64,000 nucleotides of DNA from CAMTUH01 sp947084935 (GTDB lineage Bacteria > Pseudomonadota > Gammaproteobacteria > Coxiellales > Coxiellaceae), in the NCBI GenBank assembly GCA_947084935.1, contig CAMTUH010000004.1, positions 124,001 to 188,000 of the forward strand. The letters run 5' to 3'. This document shows positions 43,219 through 51,974 of the stretch, one piece after another. Within the stretch, counting starts at the first letter, position 1. The number at the start of each line of letters is the position of its first letter. The notes below the pieces were generated by a model, which saw nothing but the letters and a program-made list of their open reading frames with translations, had not been told where the DNA came from and made no database searches. The position numbers and the translations under genes are program-made.

Positions 43219-44742
43219 ATGATTAATAGTGTTAAAACAACCTACTCTGAATTCCTTCAGATGGCTAATCAAACGCCACGGGTAGTACTGTGCCAAGAAA
43301 TTGACTTCGATCGGATTACCCCCGCTCAGGCCTTCCATCAGCTGAATCAATCGGACCACCAGCCCACGGCCCTACTGGAGTTTGCACCCCGCCATGAAAA
43401 AGCCTATGCCTTCGTGGGGCTTCAACCCATGGCGGAACTCAGCGCCACTCAAAGGGAAGTGTGCATTCGGGTTGGGGATCGAACGGAATACCTCACGGGA
43501 GATCCGTTTTCACACCTTCGCACACTGCGCCAAACGCTTCGCTGCGCAGGCAATCACCCACTGTCCCAATTAACCGGCGGTGCCGTGGGTTACTTGAGCT
43601 ATGACGCGGTTCGTTTTATCGAGTCGATTCCGGATCGCCATAATTCCGATGCGAATCTGCCGGACATTCACCTCATTTTTTACCGAACCGGAATTACGTT
43701 CGATGATAGCAATCGCAAAGCCGTTGTTTCACACGTCGTCGACGTTGATAAAACTGATTTAGAAATGAGCTACCACCAAGGCATGACAGTAATCGAAAAA
43801 ATAATAAAACAATGCACCAAAGTTTTTGTAAATACGAATCTCCCTAGGGATGACGCCGGAGGCGTGGCCTGTCCTGCGAATGCGGGAGACCCCATCGCGC
43901 GCAAGAAAGAAGACTTTGAAACGGACCTCACCGATGAGCAATACGTCAACATTGTGAATAAAGCCAAATCGTATATTGCTGCCGGAGATATTTTCCAAGT
44001 CGTTGCCTCACGAACATTTAAAAAGAAATACTCAGGAGATCCTTTTTACGTTTATCAGGCATTAAAGAAAATCAGCCCATCTCCCTATCATTTTTATCTG
44101 CAAAATAAAACGTACGCTCTTGCCGGGGCTTCGCCAGAAAAAATTGTCAGCGTAAAAAATAAAGTCATCGAATCGATTCCACTCGCGGGAACCCGTTCAC
44201 GAAAAAATGACCGCAGTGACGAACAAACTGCCGCAGAATTAATTCGTGATCCCAAAGAAGCCGCCGAACACGTCATGCTCGTGGATCTGGCGCGAAGCGA
44301 CGTCGGTGCCGTTTCCGTGCCCGGCAGCGTGACGCTCACGGAATTTATGCGGCCGGTTACCTTTTCGCACGTCATTCACCTCACTTCAACCGTACAAGGA
44401 AAACTGGCTGAACATTGCGATGCGATTGATGCGGTAACCGCAACTTTCCCAGCAGGCACCCTAAGTGGCGCACCTAAAATACGCGCCATGGAAATCATCG
44501 ACGAAATTGAAAGTTCTCGTCGAGGTTTATACGGCGGTGCACTCGTCGCACTCGGTCGAGACGATAACTTGGATACCTGCATCATTATTCGCGCAGCTTT
44601 TATTGAAAACGGACGTGTTTCTATTCGCGCCGGTGGCGGTATTGTTCACGATTCAGACCCCTATTCGGAGGCCAAAGAAACCCGTTACAAAGCACAAAGC
44701 GTGATGTCCGCGGTGCACCTCGCCGAAGGAAGTTCACTGTGA
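43219..44742 (+). CDS. trpE: Anthranilate synthase component I
   Basis: TrpE uses chorismate and ammonia to make anthranilate. The 507-aa chain shows the chorismate-binding domain motifs YALAGASPEKIVSV, IPLAGTRSRKND, LVDLARSDVGAVS, FPAGTLSGAPKIRAMEIIDEIE and IRAGGGIVHDSDPYSEAKET. It heads a seven-gene operon in pathway-complete order E-G-D-C-F-B-A with overlaps at every junction. Confidence 0.96.
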   Translation: MINSVKTTYSEFLQMANQTPRVVLCQEIDFDRITPAQAFHQLNQSDHQPTALLEFAPRHEKAYAFVGLQPMAELSATQREVCIRVGDRTEYLTGDPFSHLRTLRQTLRCAGNHPLSQLTGGAVGYLSYDAVRFIESIPDRHNSDANLPDIHLIFYRTGITFDDSNRKAVVSHVVDVDKTDLEMSYHQGMTVIEKIIKQCTKVFVNTNLPRDDAGGVACPANAGDPIARKKEDFETDLTDEQYVNIVNKAKSYIAAGDIFQVVASRTFKKKYSGDPFYVYQALKKISPSPYHFYLQNKTYALAGASPEKIVSVKNKVIESIPLAGTRSRKNDRSDEQTAAELIRDPKEAAEHVMLVDLARSDVGAVSVPGSVTLTEFMRPVTFSHVIHLTSTVQGKLAEHCDAIDAVTATFPAGTLSGAPKIRAMEIIDEIESSRRGLYGGALVALGRDDNLDTCIIIRAAFIENGRVSIRAGGGIVHDSDPYSEAKETRYKAQSVMSAVHLAEGSSL

Positions 44743-45335
44743 TCGTCATCATCGATAATTACGACAGCTTTACGTACAACTTATATCAAGCCATTGCGTG
44801 TCGTTATCCCGACGCGCACGTGTTTCGTAATGATGAAAAAACCGTTGCAGAATTAGCGGAAATGCCTATAAAAGCCTTTATTTTATCGCCCGGTCCGGGT
44901 CGGCCCGAAGACGCCGGCATTTGCGTGGAACTCATTAAAAAATTCGCCCCACAGATTCCTATTTTGGGCGTGTGCTTGGGTCACCAAGCAATTGCGCTTG
45001 CATTCGGCGGAAAAGTAAAACAAGCGGATACGATTGTCCACGGAAAACCCACGACCGTGTTTCACCGTCGGACCTCTCTTTTTACTAAAATGTCACTCCC
45101 CTTCACAGCCGGTCGGTACCATTCGTTGATCGTGGATCATGACTCATTACCACCGACACTCACAGTCGAAGCGGAAAATGAAGATGGATTGATTATGGCA
45201 ATCAAACACAAGGATTATTCGTGTTTTGGCATCCAATTTCATCCGGAATCCATTCTTACTCCTGAAGGCAATCAATTTTTACAAAATTATTTAGATTTTT
45301 CTGTCGCGCAACCTCATGAGGTGGCTGCATGCTAA
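44739..45335 (+). CDS. trpG: Anthranilate synthase component II (glutamine amidotransferase)
   Basis: This subunit supplies ammonia to TrpE from glutamine. Class I amidotransferase triad: Cys in ILGVCLGHQAIALAFGG, His and Glu in FGIQFHPESILTPEG. IDNYDSFTYNLYQ opens the protein. 198 aa, separate from TrpD. In some bacteria the same subunit also serves folate synthesis. It overlaps trpE by 4 and trpD by 7 bases. Confidence 0.96.
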   Translation: MIVIIDNYDSFTYNLYQAIACRYPDAHVFRNDEKTVAELAEMPIKAFILSPGPGRPEDAGICVELIKKFAPQIPILGVCLGHQAIALAFGGKVKQADTIVHGKPTTVFHRRTSLFTKMSLPFTAGRYHSLIVDHDSLPPTLTVEAENEDGLIMAIKHKDYSCFGIQFHPESILTPEGNQFLQNYLDFSVAQPHEVAAC

Positions 45336-46339
45336 GCGATTATTTACAACAGTTAATGCGCAAAGAAAATTTGAGCGAAACGCAATGCCAAAAAATAGTA
45401 ACGGCAATGCTCGATGGTGCACCGCCCGAACAAATAGCGGCGTTGCTTGTTTTGCTGCACAGCAAACCCGAATCCTCAGAAGAATTAACGGCCATCGTTC
45501 GCGCCATGCAATCCCACATGATCCCCGTTCAATACGAGGAACCTCTGTTGGATATCGTCGGCACGGGCGGCGACAACGCCAACACCGTGAATATCTCAAC
45601 CGCAGCAGCGCTGCTCGTATCGAGTCTTGGAATCACAGTAGCAAAGCACGGAAATCGTTCGGTCTCGTCAAAATGCGGTTCCGCTGATTTGATTGAATCG
45701 CTCAATATTCCCATTCATGCATCGGCTGCTGAAGCAAAGCAACTGTTAGTGAACAGTAGATTTGCTTTCTTATTTGCGCCTGATTTTCATCCGGCCATGA
45801 AAAGTATCAAAGCAATACGCCAGGCATTACGTATACGAACGACTTTTAATCTTATCGGGCCTTTATTAAATCCTGCCCGTCCTTCACATATAATTATTGG
45901 TGTGTACGACAAAAATTTATTGGACGCGTTTGCAGACGTCTTACAAAAATTAGGTGTGAGTCGAGCATTGGTAGTTCATGGCAACGGCTTGGATGAAATC
46001 AATTGCCTGGGTCCTGTCGATATCGTTGAAGTCGCTCCACAGGAAAAAAAGCGCTATCAACTTGACCCTCGTGATTTCGGTTTGCGTTATTGCTCGCTGA
46101 GCGATCTTCAGGGAGGCAATCCCGTATTAAATCGAAAGTTACTGCTCACTGCACTCAGCAGCACGGATAGCCCCATTACCGAAACCCTTCTGTTCAATGC
46201 CGGAATCGCTGTAAATCTTATTAATCCAGAAATTTCCATCCGTGAAGGAATTCAGCGTGCAAGAACCGCTATCGAAAAAGGAATCGTGCTTTCCCATATT
46301 AAGCGTCTTTCTGAGGTGAATTATGCACGATTATCTTAA
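45329..46339 (+). CDS. trpD: Anthranilate phosphoribosyltransferase
   Basis: TrpD joins anthranilate to PRPP. DIVGTGGDNANTVNISTAAALLVSSLGITVAKHGNRSVSSKCGSADLIE is the PRPP/substrate-binding region, followed by FAPDFHPAMK, RTTFNLIGPLLNPARP and VVHGNGLDEI. 336 aa is typical. It overlaps trpC by 17 bases. Confidence 0.97.
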   Translation: MLSDYLQQLMRKENLSETQCQKIVTAMLDGAPPEQIAALLVLLHSKPESSEELTAIVRAMQSHMIPVQYEEPLLDIVGTGGDNANTVNISTAAALLVSSLGITVAKHGNRSVSSKCGSADLIESLNIPIHASAAEAKQLLVNSRFAFLFAPDFHPAMKSIKAIRQALRIRTTFNLIGPLLNPARPSHIIIGVYDKNLLDAFADVLQKLGVSRALVVHGNGLDEINCLGPVDIVEVAPQEKKRYQLDPRDFGLRYCSLSDLQGGNPVLNRKLLLTALSSTDSPITETLLFNAGIAVNLINPEISIREGIQRARTAIEKGIVLSHIKRLSEVNYARLS

Positions 46340-47114
46340 AGCCATTATCGAAAATAAAAAACGTGAGATCGAGAAACTCTATGCTGAATTCGATGGAAAA
46401 TGCCTTAAAAAAAATGAAAAATCGTTTAAAGCGTCTCTTCAATTCCCGGGAATGAATGTCGTCGCTGAAATTAAGCGGCAATCACCCGCAAAAGGACCCC
46501 TGGCTGTGATTATCAATCCGATCACTTTGGCAGAGCAATACGTACACGCTGGAGCTGCTGCCATTTCTGTTCTAACCGATCCCTTTGGTTTTAATGGGTC
46601 TTTAGATGATTTGAAAAAAGTTTCAGAAGCTCTGAAAAAAATGCCCGTACCCGTGCTGAGAAAAGACTTTATCTTGGATGAAATCCAGATCGCCGAATCC
46701 ATCAATGCCGGTGCGAATGCGATTTTGTTAATCGTGGCCCTTCTAAAAGAAAAAACGCAACACTTCCTGACAACCGCGAAAAAACTGGGCATCGATGCAG
46801 TCGTTGAAGTTCATAACCGAGCAGAATTGGATTATGCGGTACACATAGGCAGTGAAATTATTGGCGTAAATAACCGCAATTTAACTACGTTTGAAGTCGA
46901 TCTTATGAATGCTGTTCGTTTAAAGCTATATATTCCTGAAGACGTGGTATCGATCGCAGAATCGGGTATACAGAGCGCGAGTGATATAAAAATGTACGTG
47001 GACTCTGGATTCGACGCCGTATTGATTGGAGAAGTGTTAGTAAAATCGCCTAATCCTCGGAAATTTATTCACACCGTTAAAGCAGGAGGGACTCATGCAA
47101 CTACCGTTCATTAA
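46323..47114 (+). CDS. trpC: Indole-3-glycerol phosphate synthase
   Basis: A (beta/alpha)8 enzyme, here not fused to TrpF. The motifs VVAEIKRQSPAKGPL, ISVLTDPFGFNGS, PVLRKDFILDEIQI, VEVHNRAELD, IGVNNRNLTTFEVD and VSIAESGIQSASD hold the catalytic Lys and Glu. 263 aa. It overlaps trpF by 20 bases. Confidence 0.97.
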   Translation: MHDYLKAIIENKKREIEKLYAEFDGKCLKKNEKSFKASLQFPGMNVVAEIKRQSPAKGPLAVIINPITLAEQYVHAGAAAISVLTDPFGFNGSLDDLKKVSEALKKMPVPVLRKDFILDEIQIAESINAGANAILLIVALLKEKTQHFLTTAKKLGIDAVVEVHNRAELDYAVHIGSEIIGVNNRNLTTFEVDLMNAVRLKLYIPEDVVSIAESGIQSASDIKMYVDSGFDAVLIGEVLVKSPNPRKFIHTVKAGGTHATTVH

Positions 47115-47733
47115 AATTTGTGGTATTCGAAATCCTGTGCTGGCGCACGACGCCGTTCGTCTGGGTGCACGCTATATCGGCATTCTGACTCATCCTCAAT
47201 CCAAGCGATGCGTGGACCTCAACACGGCGAAAAAAATTGCCACGGCGACTAAGAGCGCAGGAGGAATTCCCGTCGCGGTGTTTGTGGATGCTAACGCGGA
47301 TGCCATGAAATCCTTTTGCGACGCCTGCCAAATCGATACGGTACAACTACACGGGACGATTGCGCGTTCGGACCACTATTTGCTTCCCAAGCACATCAAG
47401 CGTATTTACGTGCTTTCCGTCAGCGAAACCGGAACGGTTTACGGAGACGTCGACCGCGGACTCGTGCATCTACAAAAAAATCGTGACTTTCTGTTGTTTG
47501 ACAGCGTACGCGGTGGAAGCGGCATTGCTTTTCAGCATGAATACTTTTCAAAAATCACGGATTTCCCCTATTTTTTAGCCGGCGGTTTGACGTCCGACAA
47601 CGTGGGCACCGCCATCATCTGTACAGCGCCTTTCGCCGTGGACGTCTCCAGCGGCGTTGAACGTGAACCGGGTGTTAAAGACAAAATATTAATGGCGAAT
47701 TTTATCCGAGCAGTAAACCAATGCATAAAGTAA
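47095..47733 (+). CDS. trpF: Phosphoribosylanthranilate isomerase
   Basis: An Amadori isomerase of the beta/alpha barrel type. IKICGIRNPVLAHDAVRLGARYIG holds the catalytic Cys, VQLHG and FLLFDSVRGGSGIAF (catalytic Asp), and the phosphate site FLAGGLTSDNVGTAI and AVDVSSGVEREPGVKD follow. 212 aa, separate gene. It overlaps trpB by 13 bases. Confidence 0.96.
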   Translation: MQLPFIKICGIRNPVLAHDAVRLGARYIGILTHPQSKRCVDLNTAKKIATATKSAGGIPVAVFVDANADAMKSFCDACQIDTVQLHGTIARSDHYLLPKHIKRIYVLSVSETGTVYGDVDRGLVHLQKNRDFLLFDSVRGGSGIAFQHEYFSKITDFPYFLAGGLTSDNVGTAIICTAPFAVDVSSGVEREPGVKDKILMANFIRAVNQCIK

Positions 47734-48902
47734 AAAAAGAAAACGGTCGGTATAATGAATTCGGTGGGCGTTACGTCCCGGAGAGCCTCATCGCGCCCAT
47801 TCTCGAATTGGAATCCGCGTTTAATCGCGAAAGAAATAATCCTGAATTTGTTGATTTACTAAAATACATTCTGGAAACGTACGCCGGAAGACCCACTCCA
47901 CTCACGGCCGCTCAACGATTTAGCACAGCCATCGATGGCCCACAAATTTATTTAAAACGCGAAGATTTGCTGCATACCGGCGCACACAAATTAAATAATG
48001 CTCTTGGTCAGTGCCTGTTAGCAAAACGACTCGGGAAAACGCGAATTATTGCGGAAACCGGCGCCGGTCAACACGGCGTCGCTACCGCAACCGCGTGTGC
48101 TTATTTTAACTTAAGCTGTGATATTTACATGGGCACCATCGATATAGCGCGCCAAGCCGCTAACGTCACGCGCATGAAATTGCTCGGTGCCAACGTTATT
48201 CCCGTGGAGCACGGTTCAAAAACCTTAAAAGACGCTGTTAATGAAGCCTTGCGTGATTATTCAGAAAACTATGCAGACACTCATTATTGCTTGGGTTCTG
48301 CATTGGGTCCAGCGCCTTACCCCGAGATGGTTGCTTTCTTTCAATCGGTCATTGGCGAAGAAGCTAAAAAACAAATCGTCAAACAAGCCGGACGCTTACC
48401 CGATGCCGTCATTGCCTGCGTGGGCGGTGGATCGAATGCTATTGGTATTTTCTCCGCATTTATCGATGACCCGAACGTTGCACTCATTGGTGTCGAAGGC
48501 GGCGGTCGCGGCGATGACCTGGGCGATCATGCGGCGCGCTTTAAAACACGGCAAAAAGGCGTTCTTCACGGAACGTATACGTACGTGCTGCAAAATACCG
48601 ACGGCCAAATTGCACAGACGCATTCGATTTCCGCAGGTCTTGATTATCCCGCGGTCGGACCTCAACACGCAGCTTTGTTTGAATCGAATCGCGCCACTTA
48701 CACCTCCGTTAAAGACGACGTGGTGATCGAAGCGTTTAAATTGCTCGCTCGATCCGAAGGGATTATCCCCGCTCTGGAATCCTCTCACGCGCTCGCGTAT
48801 CTGATGACAGAAGGTAAAAACCGTTTCAATCGCACGGATGTTGTCGTCGTTAGCTTGTCTGGTCGCGGCGATAAAGACATCGCACAAATTATAGGTGAAT
48901 AA
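47721..48902 (+). CDS. trpB: Tryptophan synthase beta chain
   Basis: A PLP enzyme joining indole and serine. GRPTPL, the PLP lysine in KREDLLHTGAHKLNNALGQ, AETGAGQHGVATATACA, CVGGGSNAIGIF and SAGLDYPAVGPQHA are visible. 393 aa. It precedes trpA, with which it forms the alpha2-beta2 complex. Confidence 0.98.
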   Translation: MHKVKKENGRYNEFGGRYVPESLIAPILELESAFNRERNNPEFVDLLKYILETYAGRPTPLTAAQRFSTAIDGPQIYLKREDLLHTGAHKLNNALGQCLLAKRLGKTRIIAETGAGQHGVATATACAYFNLSCDIYMGTIDIARQAANVTRMKLLGANVIPVEHGSKTLKDAVNEALRDYSENYADTHYCLGSALGPAPYPEMVAFFQSVIGEEAKKQIVKQAGRLPDAVIACVGGGSNAIGIFSAFIDDPNVALIGVEGGGRGDDLGDHAARFKTRQKGVLHGTYTYVLQNTDGQIAQTHSISAGLDYPAVGPQHAALFESNRATYTSVKDDVVIEAFKLLARSEGIIPALESSHALAYLMTEGKNRFNRTDVVVVSLSGRGDKDIAQIIGE

Positions 48903-48906
48903 AGTG

Positions 48907-49665
48907 ATGAATCGCATTGCACAGACATTTAAAAATAATCCCGCCTACATCGGCTATTTAACGGCTGGAGATGGAGGATTAAACCGATCATTATCCGCTT
49001 CTTTAGCGTTAGTCGAAGGTGGCGTTAATATTCTCGAAATTGGCGTGCCTTTTTCCGATCCCGTTGCCGATGGTCTCACGATTCAACACGCTTCATGCCG
49101 CTCACTTGAAGCTGGGACTACGTTAAATGAAGTATTAAAATTAATTCACCGCATTCGGCAACGTACTGATACACCAATTATTCTCTTTACGTATTACAAT
49201 CCTATTCTTGCATTCGGTGATTCGTTTTATTCCCGTGCAAATGAAGCAGGCGTTGACGGTTGCTTGGTCGTTGATTTACCGATTGAAGAGGCAGAAAAAC
49301 ATCTGGAACGGTGTCAACAGTATCAAATTGATCCGATATTATTATTATCCCCCTCTACCTCCCTGGATCGGATTGAGAAAATCAGTCAACACGCTAAGAG
49401 CATGCTGTATTACGTGAGCCGTAATGGCACTACCGGCGTAAAATCATCGCTGCCTTCAAATTTTTCGGAAAATATGAAGAAAATAAAACCGCGGGTGCAT
49501 TTGCCCGTGGTCGCGGGATTCGGTATTTCGAACGCCGCTATGGCCAAAGAAGTTTTGCAACACGCCAATGGTTTTGTCGTCGGTTCTTTGTTTGTCGATG
49601 CCATTGCGCGCGGCATGAGCGATCAAGAATTAATTCATTTGGCAAAATCGATTGATCCGAGGTAA
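48907..49665 (+). CDS. trpA: Tryptophan synthase alpha chain
   Basis: A barrel enzyme that releases indole from indole-3-glycerol phosphate and channels it to TrpB. NILEIGVPFSDPVADGLTIQHA, TYYNPILAFG, VVDLPIEE and YYVSRNGTTGVKS are diagnostic. ATG 48907 is chosen because AGGTGA lies 8 bases upstream; GTG starts at 48895 and 48904 are possible. 252 aa. Last gene of the operon. Confidence 0.96.
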   Translation: MNRIAQTFKNNPAYIGYLTAGDGGLNRSLSASLALVEGGVNILEIGVPFSDPVADGLTIQHASCRSLEAGTTLNEVLKLIHRIRQRTDTPIILFTYYNPILAFGDSFYSRANEAGVDGCLVVDLPIEEAEKHLERCQQYQIDPILLLSPSTSLDRIEKISQHAKSMLYYVSRNGTTGVKSSLPSNFSENMKKIKPRVHLPVVAGFGISNAAMAKEVLQHANGFVVGSLFVDAIARGMSDQELIHLAKSIDPR

Positions 49666-49668
49666 TTT

Positions 49669-49702
49669 CGTGTCGTTCCTCGCTATCGCTCGGAATGACA
49701 CG
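49669..49702. terminator. Hairpin between convergent trpA and the YkuD gene
   Basis: CGTGTCGTTCC...GGAATGACACG pairs over 11 bases with one mismatch. There is no clear T-run, so its action as a bidirectional terminator is likely but not certain. Confidence 0.55.
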
Positions 49703-49716
49703 GACTTGTTTACGAG

Positions 49717-50394
49717 TTACGAGTACGGTCGCAGAGCGCTTCTAATCTGCGAATACAATTGCGGCAACCATTTGGGATGCACGCGCCCGTAAATCGCCTG
49801 ATGATAACGCAGGTCATCGGGAGCAATGATCACTTTGACGTTGTTTAATCCCACTGAATATACCAGCGGAAAAATTTGTTGGATGGCTCGATCGCCAATG
49901 GCAATACAACCGACGGAAAAGTGACTGCCGTGAATGAAAATATCATCGCCTAACTTACGACGTCCATCCAATGCCGCGTGGGAGCGATCAAACGAATTGG
50001 GGTAATTCAGCATCATCGACAAATCAAAGCGGCTGTAGGGGTTCAATTCAACGATTCGATAAACTCCTTCGGGAACTTGATGGTCACCGTCACGTAATTT
50101 CGGACCCGGACCACCGCTCGCGGCTAAAATAGGATAGCCGCGAATATAATGCCACGAGCCGCCATTCTTCGCCCACAATTGCAAGGTTTTCGTGTTTTTG
50201 AAGATCAGCAGTGAAATCTCTTTGGGTGGGTAATTGAGGTGTGCGTGTGCGAAATAAGGCGTTAAAGCAAACCGAGCCGTAGTGGCGTATTTATTCGCGG
50301 TACCGGAAGTGCTTTCCCCCCAGGCGTGAGGAGCCGCGGTACATGCCGTGAGTAAGCTCGAAAGCGTGATCAAACAAAATAGCCTTAACCTCAT
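49717..50394 (-). CDS. YkuD-domain lipoprotein (YafK/DpaA-like)
   Basis: A 225-aa exported protein with a lipobox (SLLTAC, acylated Cys about residue 18) and an L,D-transpeptidase-type catalytic domain. The active-site region HGSHFSVGCIAIGD contains the His and Cys; the usual Arg after Cys-hydrophobic is Ala, as in the YafK branch (SVGCYAM), whose member DpaA releases Braun lipoprotein from peptidoglycan. A role in murein-lipoprotein turnover is therefore more likely than crosslinking. It is convergent with trpA. Confidence 0.85.
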   Translation of the reverse strand: MRLRLFCLITLSSLLTACTAAPHAWGESTSGTANKYATTARFALTPYFAHAHLNYPPKEISLLIFKNTKTLQLWAKNGGSWHYIRGYPILAASGGPGPKLRDGDHQVPEGVYRIVELNPYSRFDLSMMLNYPNSFDRSHAALDGRRKLGDDIFIHGSHFSVGCIAIGDRAIQQIFPLVYSVGLNNVKVIIAPDDLRYHQAIYGRVHPKWLPQLYSQIRSALRPYS

Positions 50395-50490
50395 AACCCA
50401 TAACCTTTTGATTAATAAAATTTATTCTGATATGACTAAAAATTAGTCATATTGTATCGAAGGATGATTCTTAAATCAACCTTAGGGATT

Positions 50491-50564
50491 GTAGCCTTGA
50501 TGGAGCTCTGCGAAATCAAGGAATTCCTGAGTTCCTGGGTTGCGCAGGGCTACACCCAGGCTAC
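50491..50564. repeat. GTAGCC-family palindromic repeat
   Basis: GTAGCCTTGATGGAGCTCTGCGAAATCAAGGAATTCCTG...ACCCAGGCTAC, two linked imperfect hairpins. On the minus strand its right edge supplies the TAG stop of the MFS gene. Confidence 0.88.
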
Positions 50565-51901
50565 GAATTGGGGTGACTCTGGTAGGTTTCCTTAATAAAG
50601 AGCGTAATAATACCCGCCAGCAGCAAACCCAGCGGTAAGATGCTCAGGGCTTCGATGTATTGATAGGGGCTATAAAACCGAAGCCCATCCACTATTTTCC
50701 CATCCCACAGCCAATCCAAAATATCACCCACGATCGGCTGGAAAATAAACCCACCCATCATGATGACGAAATTCGCAAAAGCAACCGCGGTGCCTGAGAT
50801 TCGATGTGGATTATTTTCTTTGCTGAGCGTAAAGCACAACGGATGCGGGCCGCAACAAAACCCAAAAACAAATAATAACGCGTACAACGAATAAATCGAC
50901 AAACCCGGCAGGTACAACATCATACAAGCCACGATGGCTGCCAAAAAGGAGGTGATCACTAACGGCATTTTCCGCGTGCAAAAAATATCGGAAAGCGCAC
51001 CGCTCGTGAAGCTCGACACAATCCAACCGGTCAGCATGATGGAAACTCCCATTGCTGCTTGCTCCGGCGAAAAATAATGAACGTGTTCCAAATAAGGGAT
51101 AGCCCATACGTCGAGAAACACCGACGAAGGCAAATACAACAAAGCACCCACCGCACCGATTACCCACATCTGCCGATTTTTAGCAATCTGCACCAAATAT
51201 TCCAGTAATTCCCGAAAACTCAATGAAGAAAACTCTCCCGCCTCTGTTTGATGCGCGCGTGGTTTATCGCGCAATAAAGCAAAAATCAAAACAATTAATA
51301 CCATTCCGACGCATAACGGAAAATACATCGCGTATTCGAAACCTTTAACGTTAATAGCGTGCGTTAAATAAAGATCTGTAAAAATCGCAGCCACCATTCC
51401 AAAGCCAGTCACCGTTCCGGTTGCGGTCGCAAAATATTTCCGTGGTAACCAGACGGAAGCGAGTTTTAAGGCGGTGACGTACGCGAATCCCGCACCAAAT
51501 CCAACCAGAAATCGCCCCAAAAGCACAACGCCGAATAACTTAAAATAGGCAAACATCAGTGCGCCCGCTGTACTGACTAATGACGCAAATATCAGCGAAC
51601 GACGCGGCCCAATTCGATCCACCAAAACGCCGACGGGCAACTGCATGGGTGCGTACGCAAAATAATAAAAAGCCGTCAGCAATCCAAAACCGCTTGCGGT
51701 GATGTTTAAATGGCTACGCAGTTGATACTCCATCACGCTCGGATAAACCCGCAGTAAATAGGCGAAGCAGTAATATGAAATCCCCGTGAAAAAAATAACC
51801 CAGGGTAATATGCTGCTTTTTGTTTGGGAGAGTGATTGAGCGGCGCCTTCTGTTGAAGACGCCAGGATAGAATCCTCGGTGCGGACTTCGGGATTATCCA
51901 T
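50561..51901 (-). CDS. Major facilitator superfamily transporter
   Basis: A carrier of 446 aa with 12 spans. GVLVDRIGPRRSLIFASL after helix 2 and GRFLVGFGAGFAYVTALKLASVWLP are MFS motifs. The start is placed at MDNPEVRTEDS because AAGGAACTCGAC precedes it; the longer frame to 51997 would run into the neighbouring gene. It is similar in sequence style to the carrier at 35726. Substrate unknown. The stop is in a palindromic repeat. Confidence 0.87.
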   Translation of the reverse strand: MDNPEVRTEDSILASSTEGAAQSLSQTKSSILPWVIFFTGISYYCFAYLLRVYPSVMEYQLRSHLNITASGFGLLTAFYYFAYAPMQLPVGVLVDRIGPRRSLIFASLVSTAGALMFAYFKLFGVVLLGRFLVGFGAGFAYVTALKLASVWLPRKYFATATGTVTGFGMVAAIFTDLYLTHAINVKGFEYAMYFPLCVGMVLIVLIFALLRDKPRAHQTEAGEFSSLSFRELLEYLVQIAKNRQMWVIGAVGALLYLPSSVFLDVWAIPYLEHVHYFSPEQAAMGVSIMLTGWIVSSFTSGALSDIFCTRKMPLVITSFLAAIVACMMLYLPGLSIYSLYALLFVFGFCCGPHPLCFTLSKENNPHRISGTAVAFANFVIMMGGFIFQPIVGDILDWLWDGKIVDGLRFYSPYQYIEALSILPLGLLLAGIITLFIKETYQSHPNS

Positions 51902-51974
51902 GTCGAGTTCCTTTTTGGTCAAATATCTGCCAACCCACTGTTGGCCTATATGATTACCTAAACCCATCTTTGGG

